Made by a program: the position numbers and the translations under genes
Shown here: positions 15,209 to 22,469 of the stretch, one piece after another
How the letters are laid out: each line of letters opens with the position of its first letter
Numbering within the stretch: position 1 is the first letter of the stretch
Assembly (NCBI RefSeq): GCF_049800915.1
Contig: NZ_JBNAFY010000002.1
Span: 687,322 to 751,321, forward strand
Length of the DNA: 64,000 nt
Source of the DNA: Amaricoccus macauensis_A
Lineage (GTDB): Bacteria > Pseudomonadota > Alphaproteobacteria > Rhodobacterales > Rhodobacteraceae
Direction: 5' to 3'
Notes under the pieces: model-generated
What the model was told of the DNA's origin: nothing
Database searches by the model: none
The model's input: the letters and a program-made list of their open reading frames with translations, nothing else

Positions 15209-15980
15209 AGACATCCTCCAGAACCTCCACCCCCGTGCCGCCCCGGCGCTCGGCCCGCAGATTCTGCAGGTAGCTGATGCGCACGGCGGTATAGCTGTCC
15301 TCGGAGTTGTAGAACAATTCGTCAATCGTCGGATCGAGCTCGTAACGGTCATTTGCGAGATCGGCGGTCGCAATGCCCAGAAGCGCCCAGGTCGCGGAGG
15401 CCGGCGCCACCCAGGCCACCGGGTCGAGCAGGATGTCGAGCCCCCAGCCGGTCCAGTCCCGCTGGGTGCCCGGCCCGCCGAAGGGCAGGACCACGTAGCC
15501 GCCCTCGGGCACGCCCCAGCGATAGAAGGTTTCGTCGAAATTCGTGTCGCGATACTCGACCCCCATGGCGCCCGCGACGTCGAAAAGCCCGCCCAGACCC
15601 AGAACCGTGTTGACCCCGAACCGCGTGAGGCTCTTCCCCAGCAGCACCGGGCGCCCCTGCAGGGTGTATTGCACCATGTAGCCCGGGTTTTCCCAGTTCC
15701 GCTTGAGGTTGGTCACGCTGCGGCGCACCGGCACGGGAAGCGTCTCGCCATAGGCCATGGAGACCGGACGATAGAGGCCCCGGTCCACCGTGAGATTGGC
15801 ATCGTGCCGCGCCCGGTTCTCTTCCTCGAACGGATCGAAATCGAGACTGTCGGGGTCCGGCGAGGTGGCGCAGGCCGAAAGCCCGCAGATCAGCAGCACG
15901 GCACAGAGCGGTGCAGGACGGGCGCGCCGGGCGGGGCGACGCGCGGCCCAAGGGGTTTGAACACACTCAAGATGTTTCAT
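15177..15980 (-). CDS. mlaA: Outer-membrane lipid asymmetry lipoprotein MlaA (VacJ)
   Basis: Removes mislocalised phospholipids from the outer leaflet of the outer membrane. 267 residues from ATG 15980. Type II signal peptide: Arg-rich start, hydrophobic stretch and lipobox LSAC near residue 37. The mature part has DPFEEENRARHDANLTVDRG, VTNLKRNWENPGYMVQYTLQ, TLGLGG-type helix (VNTVLGLGGLFDVA) and WGVPEGGYVVLPFGGPG, the MlaA hallmark. The C-terminus is acidic and Tyr-rich (DVYDVYDIYGDE). The frame continues upstream to 16487, but that region is antisense to a RidA-like gene. It is followed directly by mlaC, whose start overlaps its stop. Confidence 0.93.
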   Translation of the reverse strand: MKHLECVQTPWAARRPARRARPAPLCAVLLICGLSACATSPDPDSLDFDPFEEENRARHDANLTVDRGLYRPVSMAYGETLPVPVRRSVTNLKRNWENPGYMVQYTLQGRPVLLGKSLTRFGVNTVLGLGGLFDVAGAMGVEYRDTNFDETFYRWGVPEGGYVVLPFGGPGTQRDWTGWGLDILLDPVAWVAPASATWALLGIATADLANDRYELDPTIDELFYNSEDSYTAVRISYLQNLRAERRGGTGVEVLEDVYDVYDIYGDE

Positions 15981-16100
15981 CCCTTGGTTTATCCGCGTCT
16001 CTCCGCCGAATTGCAATCGACATAAGGTTAATCCGGTCATTGCCTCCGCCCGTGGCGGGCTTATTGTCGGCGCGGAATCGAACTGAGGGGAATCGGCGAC

Positions 16101-16565
16101 ATGTCGAACAAAATCGAGGAGCGTCTCGCGGCGCTCGGGATCGAACTGCCTGACGCACCCGCTCCGGCGGCAAACTACATGCCCTTCGTGATCTCCGGAG
16201 ACCTGGTGTTCATCTCGGGCCAGATCAGCCGGGACGCGAACGGGCTCATCACCGGCAAGCTCGGCGCGGACACGGACACCGCCGCGGGCGCCGCTGCGGC
16301 ACGGACCTGCGCGCTCGGCCTGATCGCCCAGCTTCGCGCGGCCTGCGGCGGCGATCTCGACCGGGTGACCCGCGTGGTCAAGCTCAACGGTTTCGTCAAC
16401 TGCACCCCCGAGTTCACCGAACAGCCCCAGGTCATCAACGGCGCCTCCGACCTCATGGTCGAGGTCTTCGGCGATGCTGGCCGCCACGCGCGCGCGGCCG
16501 TGGGCTCGAATGCGCTGCCTCTCGGGGTCGCGGTCGAGGTCGAAGGTGTCTTCCAGATCGCCTGA
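16101..16565 (+). CDS. RidA-like (YjgF/UK114) family protein
   Basis: 154 residues. The family strands are clear: YMPFVISGDLVFISGQISRD (first beta strand and turn), a central helix with ARTCALGLIAQLRAACGGDL, then RVVKLNGFVNCTPEF and the C-terminal ARAAVGSNALPLGVAVEVE. Canonical RidA deaminates reactive enamine/imine intermediates from PLP enzymes using an Arg near the C-terminal IEV strand; in this longer subgroup that segment reads ARAAVGSNALPLG, so the canonical arginine is not obviously present and the activity is uncertain. It overlaps the following glycerophosphodiesterase gene by about 20 bp. An AGGGGAAT site precedes the ATG. Confidence 0.88.
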   Translation: MSNKIEERLAALGIELPDAPAPAANYMPFVISGDLVFISGQISRDANGLITGKLGADTDTAAGAAAARTCALGLIAQLRAACGGDLDRVTRVVKLNGFVNCTPEFTEQPQVINGASDLMVEVFGDAGRHARAAVGSNALPLGVAVEVEGVFQIA

Positions 16566-17391
16566 TCTGCCCCGCGCCTTTCTCGGCGCGCCGCTCGCCC
16601 ACCGCGGGCTGCACGACGCATCCTCGGGTGTCGTCGAGAACAGCGCGTCGGCGGTCTCGGCCGCCGTCGAGGCGGGTTATGGCATCGAGATCGACGTGCA
16701 GCTTGCCGCCTGCGGCGAGGCGATGGTCTTCCATGACGATCATCTCGACCGGCTGACGGGCGAAAGCGGTCCCCTGCGGGACCGTGCCGCTGCCGAACTG
16801 GGGGGCATCGCGCTCTCCGGCGGCACGGACACGATCCCGACCCTTGCGGAGATCTTCGATCTCGTCGCGGGCCGCGCGGCGCTCCTCATCGAGATCAAGG
16901 ACCAGGACGGCGCGCTCGGCGGGGGCGTCGGCCCGCTCGAACGCCGCATTGCCGAACTGCTCGATGGCTATGACGGCCCCGTGGCCGTGATGAGCTTCAA
17001 TTCCCATTCGGTCGCGGCCTTCGCCGCCCATGCGCCCGAGGGCGTGGCCTGGGGGCTTACCACCTGCGCCTTCCAGTCATCCGATTGGCCGAATGTACCG
17101 GCAGCGCGCCGCACGGAGCTTGCGCACCTGACGGGCCTGCGCGAAACGGGCGCGAGTTTTCTCTCCCATGACCGCCGCGACCTCGACAGCCCGGCGGTGA
17201 TCGCGGCCCGCGCGTCGGGTTGCCCGGTGCTCACCTGGACTGTCCGTTCCCCGAAAGAGGAACTGATGGCGCGCCGGCACGCTGACAACATCACCTTCGA
17301 GTCCTATATGCCCGATCGGGTCCATGCTCCCGTGAGCCCGCGCCCGGCGGGCCCTGGCTGGCGAAAACGGACCCCGCGAAACAGTCGTTGA
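16546..17391 (+). CDS. Glycerophosphodiester phosphodiesterase family protein
   Basis: Hydrolyses glycerophosphodiesters to glycerol-3-phosphate and an alcohol. 281 residues from the GTG at 16546. The GDPD TIM-barrel motifs are all present: LAHRGLHD at the N-terminus, ENSASAVSAAVEAGYGIEIDVQL (His, Glu and Asp for metal and catalysis), VFHDDHLDRLTG with the second His, IPTLAEIFDLV and LLIEIKDQ. No signal peptide, so it is probably cytoplasmic and acts on imported or recycled lipid head groups. The frame is open back to 16474 within the RidA gene; I chose the GTG because the conserved region begins 15 residues later and overlap is then only 20 bp. Confidence 0.9.
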   Translation: MSSRSPDLPRAFLGAPLAHRGLHDASSGVVENSASAVSAAVEAGYGIEIDVQLAACGEAMVFHDDHLDRLTGESGPLRDRAAAELGGIALSGGTDTIPTLAEIFDLVAGRAALLIEIKDQDGALGGGVGPLERRIAELLDGYDGPVAVMSFNSHSVAAFAAHAPEGVAWGLTTCAFQSSDWPNVPAARRTELAHLTGLRETGASFLSHDRRDLDSPAVIAARASGCPVLTWTVRSPKEELMARRHADNITFESYMPDRVHAPVSPRPAGPGWRKRTPRNSR

Positions 17392-17498
17392 CGCGAAGAA
17401 GCGACCTCGGCCAGAATTGGCTCAAGCCAATCATGAAATTCTGACGGTTCCGGCGGCCGTGCGATCCGGGAAGAGTTGCACGCGCCCCAGGTGGGAGA

Positions 17499-18701
17499 TT
17501 GCATTTGGACGATTGCGATCAGATCGAAGTCAGTGTGCTCGGCTCGCTTGAGAGCATCGCGCCCGAGGAATGGGACGCCTGTGCCGCCCCCGGCGAGGGG
17601 CGGCCGGAGGATCCGTTCACCACCCATCGCTTTCTTCTGGCGCTCGAACGCTCGGGGAGTGTCGGGCCTGGCACGGGATGGATGCCGCGCCACCTCGTTG
17701 CGCGGCTGCCCGGCGAACGGACCATCGGGGTTATGCCGCTCTACGCAAAGGGTCACAGCCAGGGCGAGTATATCTTCGACCACAACTGGGCCTACACCTA
17801 CGAGAAGGCCGTCGGCAGCTATTACCCGAAACTGCAATCGGCGGTGCCCTTCACGCCGGTCACGGGGCGGCGCTTTCTGGCGCATCCGGGCAACGAGATG
17901 ACCGCGCGGGCAGCGCTCCTGCAGGGCTGCATCGAGCTTACGGTCCAGAACGACTGGTCCGGTCTGCATGTCACCTTCTGCAGCGAGGAGGAGCGCGAGT
18001 GGGGCGAGAAGGTCGGGCTGCTCACCCGCACCACGCGGCAGTATCACTGGCAAAACGCGGGCTACGACAGCTTCGACGATTTCCTCGCCGCACTCTCCTC
18101 GCGCAAGCGGAAGGCGATCCGCAAGGAGCGCGCAAAGGCGCAGTCCTTCGGCGGCGAGATCGTGTCGCTCACCGGCGACGATCTCGAGCCCGAGCATTGG
18201 GATGCGTTCTGGCATTTCTATCAGGATACCGGCGCGCGCAAATGGGGCACGCCCTATCTCACGCGGGAGTTCTTCGACTGCGTTCAGGAGAGCATGCGCG
18301 ACGATGTGCTGCTGGTGATGGCGCGGCGCGAGGGACGCTGGGTCGCCGGCGCGCTCAACTTCTTCGGCCGCGACGCCCTGCTCGGCCGGTATTGGGGCTG
18401 TGTCGAGGATCACCCCTGCCTGCATTTCGAACTGTGCTATTATCAGGCGATCGACGCCGCCATCACGCGGGGGCTCGCGCGAGTCGAGGCCGGGGCGCAG
18501 GGCGAACACAAGCTGGCGCGCGGCTATCTGCCGGTGGAGACCCATTCGCTGCACTGGTTCCCGAACGAGAGCTTCTCCAATGCCGTGGCGCAGTTCCTGC
18601 GCGCCGAGGCGGCGGCGGTCGACGAGGAAATCGAGGTGCTGACCAGCTATGGTCCGTTCCGCAAGAACATCGAGGATGACAATGCCCGCGAAACTGAGTG
18701 A
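17499..18701 (+). CDS. FemAB-like GNAT-fold protein (DUF482/COG3146)
   Basis: 400 residues, soluble. The pattern PFTTHRFLLALERSGSVG, then YIFDHNWAYTYEKAVGSYYPKL, YHWQNAGYDSFDDFLAAL, SSRKRKAIRKERAKAQS and HKLARGYLPVETHSLHWF is that of the DUF482 group, which has a duplicated acetyltransferase-like fold related to FemAB aminoacyltransferases. The biochemical role is not established. There is no ATG: TTG at 17499 and TTG at 17505 are the candidates, and a GGGAG site at about 17492-17496 is better spaced for 17505. It overlaps the following pterin dehydratase gene by 20 bp. A short hydrophobic segment is absent, so it is cytoplasmic. Confidence 0.82.
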   Translation: MHLDDCDQIEVSVLGSLESIAPEEWDACAAPGEGRPEDPFTTHRFLLALERSGSVGPGTGWMPRHLVARLPGERTIGVMPLYAKGHSQGEYIFDHNWAYTYEKAVGSYYPKLQSAVPFTPVTGRRFLAHPGNEMTARAALLQGCIELTVQNDWSGLHVTFCSEEEREWGEKVGLLTRTTRQYHWQNAGYDSFDDFLAALSSRKRKAIRKERAKAQSFGGEIVSLTGDDLEPEHWDAFWHFYQDTGARKWGTPYLTREFFDCVQESMRDDVLLVMARREGRWVAGALNFFGRDALLGRYWGCVEDHPCLHFELCYYQAIDAAITRGLARVEAGAQGEHKLARGYLPVETHSLHWFPNESFSNAVAQFLRAEAAAVDEEIEVLTSYGPFRKNIEDDNARETE

Positions 18702-18981
18702 CACCGAGCGCGCCGAGGCCCTGCCACCGCTTCACGATACCAGATGGGAAATGGTGGAGGGTCGCGATGCCCTGCAGAAGACCTATCAGTTCCGCAACTT
18801 CGTCGAAGCCTTCGGCTTCATGACCCGCACCGCCCTCTGGGCCGAGAAATGGAACCACCACCCCGAGTGGTTCAACGTCTACAAGACCGTGGAGGTCACG
18901 CTTTCGACCCATGACGCGGGGGGGCTGACCGAACTTGATCTCAAGCTCGCCCGGAAGATGGACGCGCTGGCGGCGGGGTGA
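18682..18981 (+). CDS. phhB: 4a-hydroxytetrahydrobiopterin dehydratase
   Basis: Dehydrates the carbinolamine pterin formed by aromatic amino acid hydroxylases, regenerating the cofactor. 99 residues, the family length. The signature WAEKWNHHPEWFNVYKTVEV contains the catalytic His pair and the following Trp and Tyr positions; TYQFRNFVEAFGFM is the preceding conserved helix and GGLTELDLKLARKMD the C-terminal strand and helix. ATG 18682 is favoured over ATG 18676 because GAGGA at 18672-18676 is then correctly spaced. No phenylalanine hydroxylase is in the window, so the partner reaction is elsewhere or it serves a different role (the family also includes DCoH-like members). Confidence 0.92.
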   Translation: MPAKLSDTERAEALPPLHDTRWEMVEGRDALQKTYQFRNFVEAFGFMTRTALWAEKWNHHPEWFNVYKTVEVTLSTHDAGGLTELDLKLARKMDALAAG

Positions 18982-19065
18982 AGTTTCGGGGCGCCAGGGT
19001 TGCCACCTCCTTCCGCAAAAGTTGAAACGGCTACGCTCCGCCATTTGCCTGGCGAGGCCAATTCC

Positions 19066-19115
19066 TTCGGTGCCGGGCCGTCGCCGGCATGGCGCCTTCG
19101 GCTTGTCCCGTGCCA
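19066..19115 (-). repeat. Dispersed intergenic repeat, copy B
   Basis: Reverse complement of this stretch matches copy A at 14446-14495, with the same conserved ends (CAATGGCACG and CGACGGCCCG on the minus strand). Confidence 0.6.
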
Positions 19116-19351
19116 TTGTCTTCCAACTCCGATGGCACGGCTCGGCAAGCGGTAGGGATGTCCGCCCTGCGTATTTCAGCTCGCGCGGATGCCGGAAAAG
19201 CAGACCCGCGAGAGCAGTGCATTTCGCGTCACGAGCGTTCAGCAATTGCTGCTGGGACCTGCCCATAGACGAAGCGACATTTTTTTGGGGCGGCCTGTTC
19301 AAGTGCGGATCTCGCAACATCTGATCTTGGGTGCCACGCGCAAACCTGAAT

Positions 19352-19561
19352 CAATGATGAAATCGGGTATGTATGGAAACCATACGGATTCCATACCGTT
19401 TCCATATCGGTTCTGGCACTGGATTTCCCGTTCCCGCGGCCCTTCGGACAGGCGTGCCGGTCAGACCGAACGGATGAGTTTCTTCTCCAGAACCCGCAGC
19501 ACGGTCTTGAGTTCCGGCCCGCGTTTCAGGATGCGTCCGTCCATGACAATGACGCCATATT
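19352..19561 (+). repeat. Duplicated segment, copy 1 (truncated DUF2794 tail plus downstream element)
   Basis: Aligns without gaps to 19671-19880 at an offset of 319 bp. By direct comparison the first 75 bp are identical, the next 34 bp differ at 8 positions, and the last 101 bp (coding on the minus strand) differ at 7. Confidence 0.92.
19371..19410. repeat. Palindromic element, copy 1
   Basis: GTATGGAAAC (19371-19380) pairs with GTTTCCATAT (19398-19407, last pair G-T). GTATGGAA can instead pair with TTCCATAC (19389-19396), so two hairpins compete. Confidence 0.6.
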
Positions 19562-19570
19562 TCACCTGTT
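19461..19570 (-). pseudogene. DUF2794 C-terminal fragment
   Basis: The last 33 or so codons of a DUF2794 gene, ending with LKTVLRVLEKKLIRSV and the same TGA as the intact gene at 19780-20118. The fragment loses similarity upstream of about 19562 and has no start. Four of the seven differences from the intact gene are synonymous, and the rest are conservative (Glu for Asp, Val for Ala, Gly for Ala), so this copy diverged while under protein selection, before truncation. Confidence 0.85.
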
Positions 19571-19670
19571 CATCAGATGTTTGTCGGTTCCTCCAAATGT
19601 GGAAAACCGGCCATCGTCAAGCAGCCGGCAGGCTTCGGATACCCCTTGCGTGCCGCGCGCAGACCTTAAG

Positions 19671-19880
19671 CAATGATGAAATCGGGTATGTATGGAAACC
19701 ATACGGATTCCATACCGTTTCCATATCGGTTCTGGCACTGGATTTTCCGTTCCTGCCGCCCTTCGGGCAGGTGTCTCCGTCAGACCGAACGGATGAGCTT
19801 CTTTTCCAGAACCCGCAGCACGGTCTTGAGGTCCGGTCCGCGTTTCAGGATGCGCCCGTCCATGGCAATGACGGCATATT
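19671..19880 (+). repeat. Duplicated segment, copy 2 (end of intact DUF2794 gene plus downstream element)
   Basis: Partner of 19352-19561. It spans the DUF2794 stop codon (TCA at 19780-19782 on the plus strand) and the 75-bp element downstream of that gene. Between them a GC hairpin (CCTGCC near 19752 with GGCAGG near 19766) may end DUF2794 transcription. Confidence 0.92.
19690..19729. repeat. Palindromic element, copy 2
   Basis: Identical to 19371-19410. It lies 50-90 bp downstream of the DUF2794 stop on the minus strand. Confidence 0.6.
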
Positions 19881-20118
19881 GTTGTTGTTTTGCAGCGAGT
19901 TTCGGGCGTTTCTCGATGCGGTAGACCGCGTGTTCCGCCGTGTGTCGGAACACCGAGAAGACCGCCACATCGCGCAGCATCGAAATTCCGTAGTCGCGCC
20001 AGAGCCCGGCCGCAACCATCTGGCCGTAAAGCCCAAGAATGACATTCAGTTCCGTGCGATGAAATCGAACGCGGTCGTCGGGATCGGGAAATGGAGTGAT
20101 CTCGGCCGTGTGCACCAT
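19780..20118 (-). CDS. DUF2794 domain-containing protein
   Basis: 112 residues, conserved in alphaproteobacteria, function unknown. It begins MVHTAEITPFPDPDD, then FHRTELNVILGLYGQMVAAG, WRDYGISMLRDVAVFSVFRH, which with the TAEHAVYRIEKRP and AVIAMDGRILKRGP segments is the full DUF2794 pattern. No signal peptide or membrane segment. The start ATG is at 20118, 62 bp from the end of hspQ on the same strand, so the two may be co-transcribed. Its last 100 bp are duplicated 319 bp downstream as a truncated copy. A poly-Gln run (KQQQYA) sits near residue 77 and is where similarity between the copies breaks off. Confidence 0.88.
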   Translation of the reverse strand: MVHTAEITPFPDPDDRVRFHRTELNVILGLYGQMVAAGLWRDYGISMLRDVAVFSVFRHTAEHAVYRIEKRPKLAAKQQQYAVIAMDGRILKRGPDLKTVLRVLEKKLIRSV

Positions 20119-20180
20119 GGTCTACAGCATGGCCGCGAAGATCACGAATGGCAAGCGGTGCCGACCATCAGAGTTAGCGA

Positions 20181-20510
20181 TCAGTGCAGATGACCATCGA
20201 CGTCGTAGCGACCGCCCTCGCGCAAAGCGCCAAACATTTCCGACACTTCGGGGTGATCCACAGGTTCGCCGCTTTCGTCGCTTACCAGGTTCTGTTCCGA
20301 GACATAGGCCACGTAATACGAGGTCTCGTTTTCGGCCAGCAGGTGATAGAAAGGCTGATCCTTGCTCGGACGGTTTTCCTCCGGGATCGATTCCCACCAC
20401 TCGTCGGTGTTGCTGAAGGTCGGGTCCACATCGAAAATGACACCGCGAAACGGGTGATACCGATGGCGAACCACCTGACCCACTGAAAATTTTGCGGAAG
20501 ATGTCAACAT
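20181..20510 (-). CDS. hspQ: Heat shock protein HspQ
   Basis: 109 residues. Small protein that in enterobacteria acts as a specificity enhancer of the Lon protease and binds hemimethylated oriC DNA. The family pattern is complete: AKFSVGQVVRHRYHPFRGVI, FDVDPTFSNTDEWWESIP, KDQPFYHLLAENETSYYVAY, VSEQNLVSDESGEPVDHPEV. ATG 20510 begins the conserved part. It is followed on the same strand by DUF2794. Heat-shock control is expected from the family but I see no clear RpoH promoter in the 139 bp up to the aroC stop, where a divergent arrangement is absent because aroC is on the same strand. Confidence 0.93.
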   Translation of the reverse strand: MLTSSAKFSVGQVVRHRYHPFRGVIFDVDPTFSNTDEWWESIPEENRPSKDQPFYHLLAENETSYYVAYVSEQNLVSDESGEPVDHPEVSEMFGALREGGRYDVDGHLH

Positions 20511-20649
20511 ATTCCCAAGCCCACACTCTCAGCACTGCGGTGCATCATACAACCGGCGGTCAAATCTGTCCACTGCACGCCATTATAGGGATTGAAATGC
20601 AGTTAAGAGGCCACAGCCAGCCCATCACATTTCAGCAGTTTCCGGCGAT

Positions 20650-21765
20650 CTAGCCAACAGGGACCTGACCGATCCGGCCACGATTCTCCCCCACTTGCCC
20701 CCGGTGTAGCAGGACATGGTCGAGAAGAACACAGGCGACCATCGCTTCACCCACGGGAACCGCGCGGATGCCGACGCAGGGATCGTGCCGCCCCTTGGTG
20801 ACGATCTCGGTTTCCTCGCCCGACAGGGTGATGGTCTTGCGCGGGGTCAGGATCGAGGAGGTAGGCTTCACCGCGAAACGCACGACGATTTCCTGACCCG
20901 TGGAGATACCGCCCAGAATTCCGCCCGCGTGGTTCGAGGAATACTCCGGCCCGCACTCCCCCATGCGGATCTCGTCGGCATTCTGCACCCCGGTGAGCAG
21001 CGAGGTATCCATCCCATCGCCGATCTCAACGCCCTTGACCGCGTTGATCGACATGCAGGCCGCCGCCAGTTCCGTGTCGAGCTTGGCATAGACAGGCGCG
21101 CCGAGGCCCGGAGGGGCGCCAATGGCGCTGATCTCGATCAACGCGCCCACCGAATTGCCCGATTTGCGCAAGGTGTCGAGCTGCTCCGCCCAGCGCGCCG
21201 CGGCGGATGCATCCGGACACCAGAACGGGTTGCGCTGCGTTTCCTCCCAGTCGCGGGCGTTCCCAGCCACGCGGTCCACCCCCATGGCCACCATTGCGCC
21301 GCGAATCTGCAAATCGGGCAGGATCTGCGCCAGCGCCGCCCGGGCCACGGCACCGGCTGCCACGCGCGCAGCCGTCTCCCGTGCCGAGGAGCGTCCGCCG
21401 CCGCGGTAATCCCGGATGCCGTATTTCTGGAAGTAGGTTATATCGGCATGGCCGGGGCGGAACTTCTGCGCGATGTCGCCGTAATCCTTGGAGCGCTGGT
21501 CGGTGTTGCGGATCATCAGCTGAATTGGCGTGCCCGTGGTCTGACCCTCAAAGGTGCCCGACAGGATCTCCACCTGGTCCGCCTCGCGCCGTTGGGTGGT
21601 GTATTTGTTCTGGCCGGGCTTGCGCGCATCCATCCAGGGCTGGATATCCGCTTCCGTCAGCGGCACGCCGGGCGGGCAGCCATCGACCGTGGCGCCAAGC
21701 GCGGGGCCGTGGCTTTCGCCCCAGGTGGTGACGCGGAAGAGATGACCGAAAGTGTTGAATGACAT
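20650..21765 (-). CDS. aroC: Chorismate synthase
   Basis: Last step of the shikimate pathway: FMN-dependent conversion of EPSP to chorismate. 371 residues. Signatures: GESHGPALGATVDGCPPG near the N-terminus (conserved His), RPGHADITYFQKYGIRDYRG with GGGRSSARETAARVAAG (FMN and substrate contacts), and the C-terminal GRHDPCVGIRAVPVGEAMVA. A GGAGG ribosome-binding site is eight bases before ATG 21765. It is monocistronic here, 137 bp from the upstream gene with two strong hairpins between. Together with the chorismate mutase at the left edge it covers two neighbouring steps of aromatic amino acid synthesis, but they are unlinked. Confidence 0.97.
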   Translation of the reverse strand: MSFNTFGHLFRVTTWGESHGPALGATVDGCPPGVPLTEADIQPWMDARKPGQNKYTTQRREADQVEILSGTFEGQTTGTPIQLMIRNTDQRSKDYGDIAQKFRPGHADITYFQKYGIRDYRGGGRSSARETAARVAAGAVARAALAQILPDLQIRGAMVAMGVDRVAGNARDWEETQRNPFWCPDASAAARWAEQLDTLRKSGNSVGALIEISAIGAPPGLGAPVYAKLDTELAAACMSINAVKGVEIGDGMDTSLLTGVQNADEIRMGECGPEYSSNHAGGILGGISTGQEIVVRFAVKPTSSILTPRKTITLSGEETEIVTKGRHDPCVGIRAVPVGEAMVACVLLDHVLLHRGQVGENRGRIGQVPVG

Positions 21766-21836
21766 GGGCGCAGCCTCCGTTTGAGACGCGCCAATAGCGC
21801 AGCGCGCACCAGGAGGGAAGGCATCGCTTTGATCCG

Positions 21837-21880
21837 CCGGGGCTGGCGCCCCGGATCACACCCGCCCCCACGGGCGGGTG
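21837..21880 (-). terminator. Tandem hairpins, probable terminator of the 21903-22367 gene
   Basis: Two adjacent perfect stems: CCGGGGC/GCCCCGG (21837-21843 with 21848-21854) and CACCCGCCC/GGGCGGGTG (21859-21867 with 21872-21880). They lie just after the stop of the minus-strand gene and before aroC. Confidence 0.55.
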
Positions 21881-21902
21881 CGATCCTCCGGCCTTGATGT
21901 CC

Positions 21903-22367
21903 TCACTCCCGCTTGGGCTGAATGATCCCGGTGATTGCCGCCGCACCGAGCGCCGTCACAACCCAGCCAAGCGATGAAAGCACCCAGCGCCCCCACCAGA
22001 GCGCCTTGCCCCAAGGCCCGCGATCCTTCGATGGCGCCCAGGCTTCCGTCTGGCCAAGGTCAAGGATCGGGACGACAAGATCGGCGGCATAACCGAACGC
22101 GTTGAAACTGTCCCAGTCCATGCCCGGCGCGCCTTGGGCGGACCAGACGGCGGCGGGGTTCCTTGGAATACTTGCAAAGTCCTGCCACGTATCCGAGAGG
22201 AGCACTGGGCCATCACTAGGCGCGAAATTGCCCTCTTCCCAAGCTGCCAACGCCAGCAAAAGTAAAACAAGAAAACCACTGAAGCTAAGCGCCGGCGCGT
22301 ATCCATTCCAGTCGCTCCGTCCGGGCTTCAAATGAGGTTTCGCCACCGTGCGCGCGGTGACCTGCAA
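21903..22367 (-). CDS. Small membrane protein resembling the C-terminus of pentapeptide-repeat/channel-like proteins
   Basis: 154 residues with two hydrophobic segments: SFSGFLVLLLLALAAW near residue 30 and WVVTALGAAAITGII near the C-terminus. The text between, FNAFGYAADLVVPILDLGQ followed by an AWAPS segment, resembles the end of larger membrane proteins that carry pentapeptide repeats or ion-channel modules, so this may be a truncated relative. There is no ATG: TTG 22367 or the GTG seven codons later would be the start, and an in-frame TAA lies just upstream. Function unknown; the gene is probably real because the strand is closed by tandem hairpins. Confidence 0.5.
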   Translation of the reverse strand: MQVTARTVAKPHLKPGRSDWNGYAPALSFSGFLVLLLLALAAWEEGNFAPSDGPVLLSDTWQDFASIPRNPAAVWSAQGAPGMDWDSFNAFGYAADLVVPILDLGQTEAWAPSKDRGPWGKALWWGRWVLSSLGWVVTALGAAAITGIIQPKRE

Positions 22368-22469
22368 AAAATTTACCGGAGCCGAATGTCTTTCGTGTCC
22401 TGCCCCATTGGAGTGTTAGCGACGTTCCGCCAGTGCCTCAATCGGGGCTTCCACCCCTAGTTTCGGGCG

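Larger units (their letters stand above)
18982..19779. other. Repeat-rich intergenic junction region
   Basis: 798 bp without an intact gene. It holds repeat copy B of a dispersed element (about 19066-19115), two copies of a 75-bp identical palindromic element (19352-19426 and 19671-19745) and a truncated second copy of the DUF2794 3' end (19461-19570). Plus-strand open frames through it are not protein-like. Confidence 0.7.
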
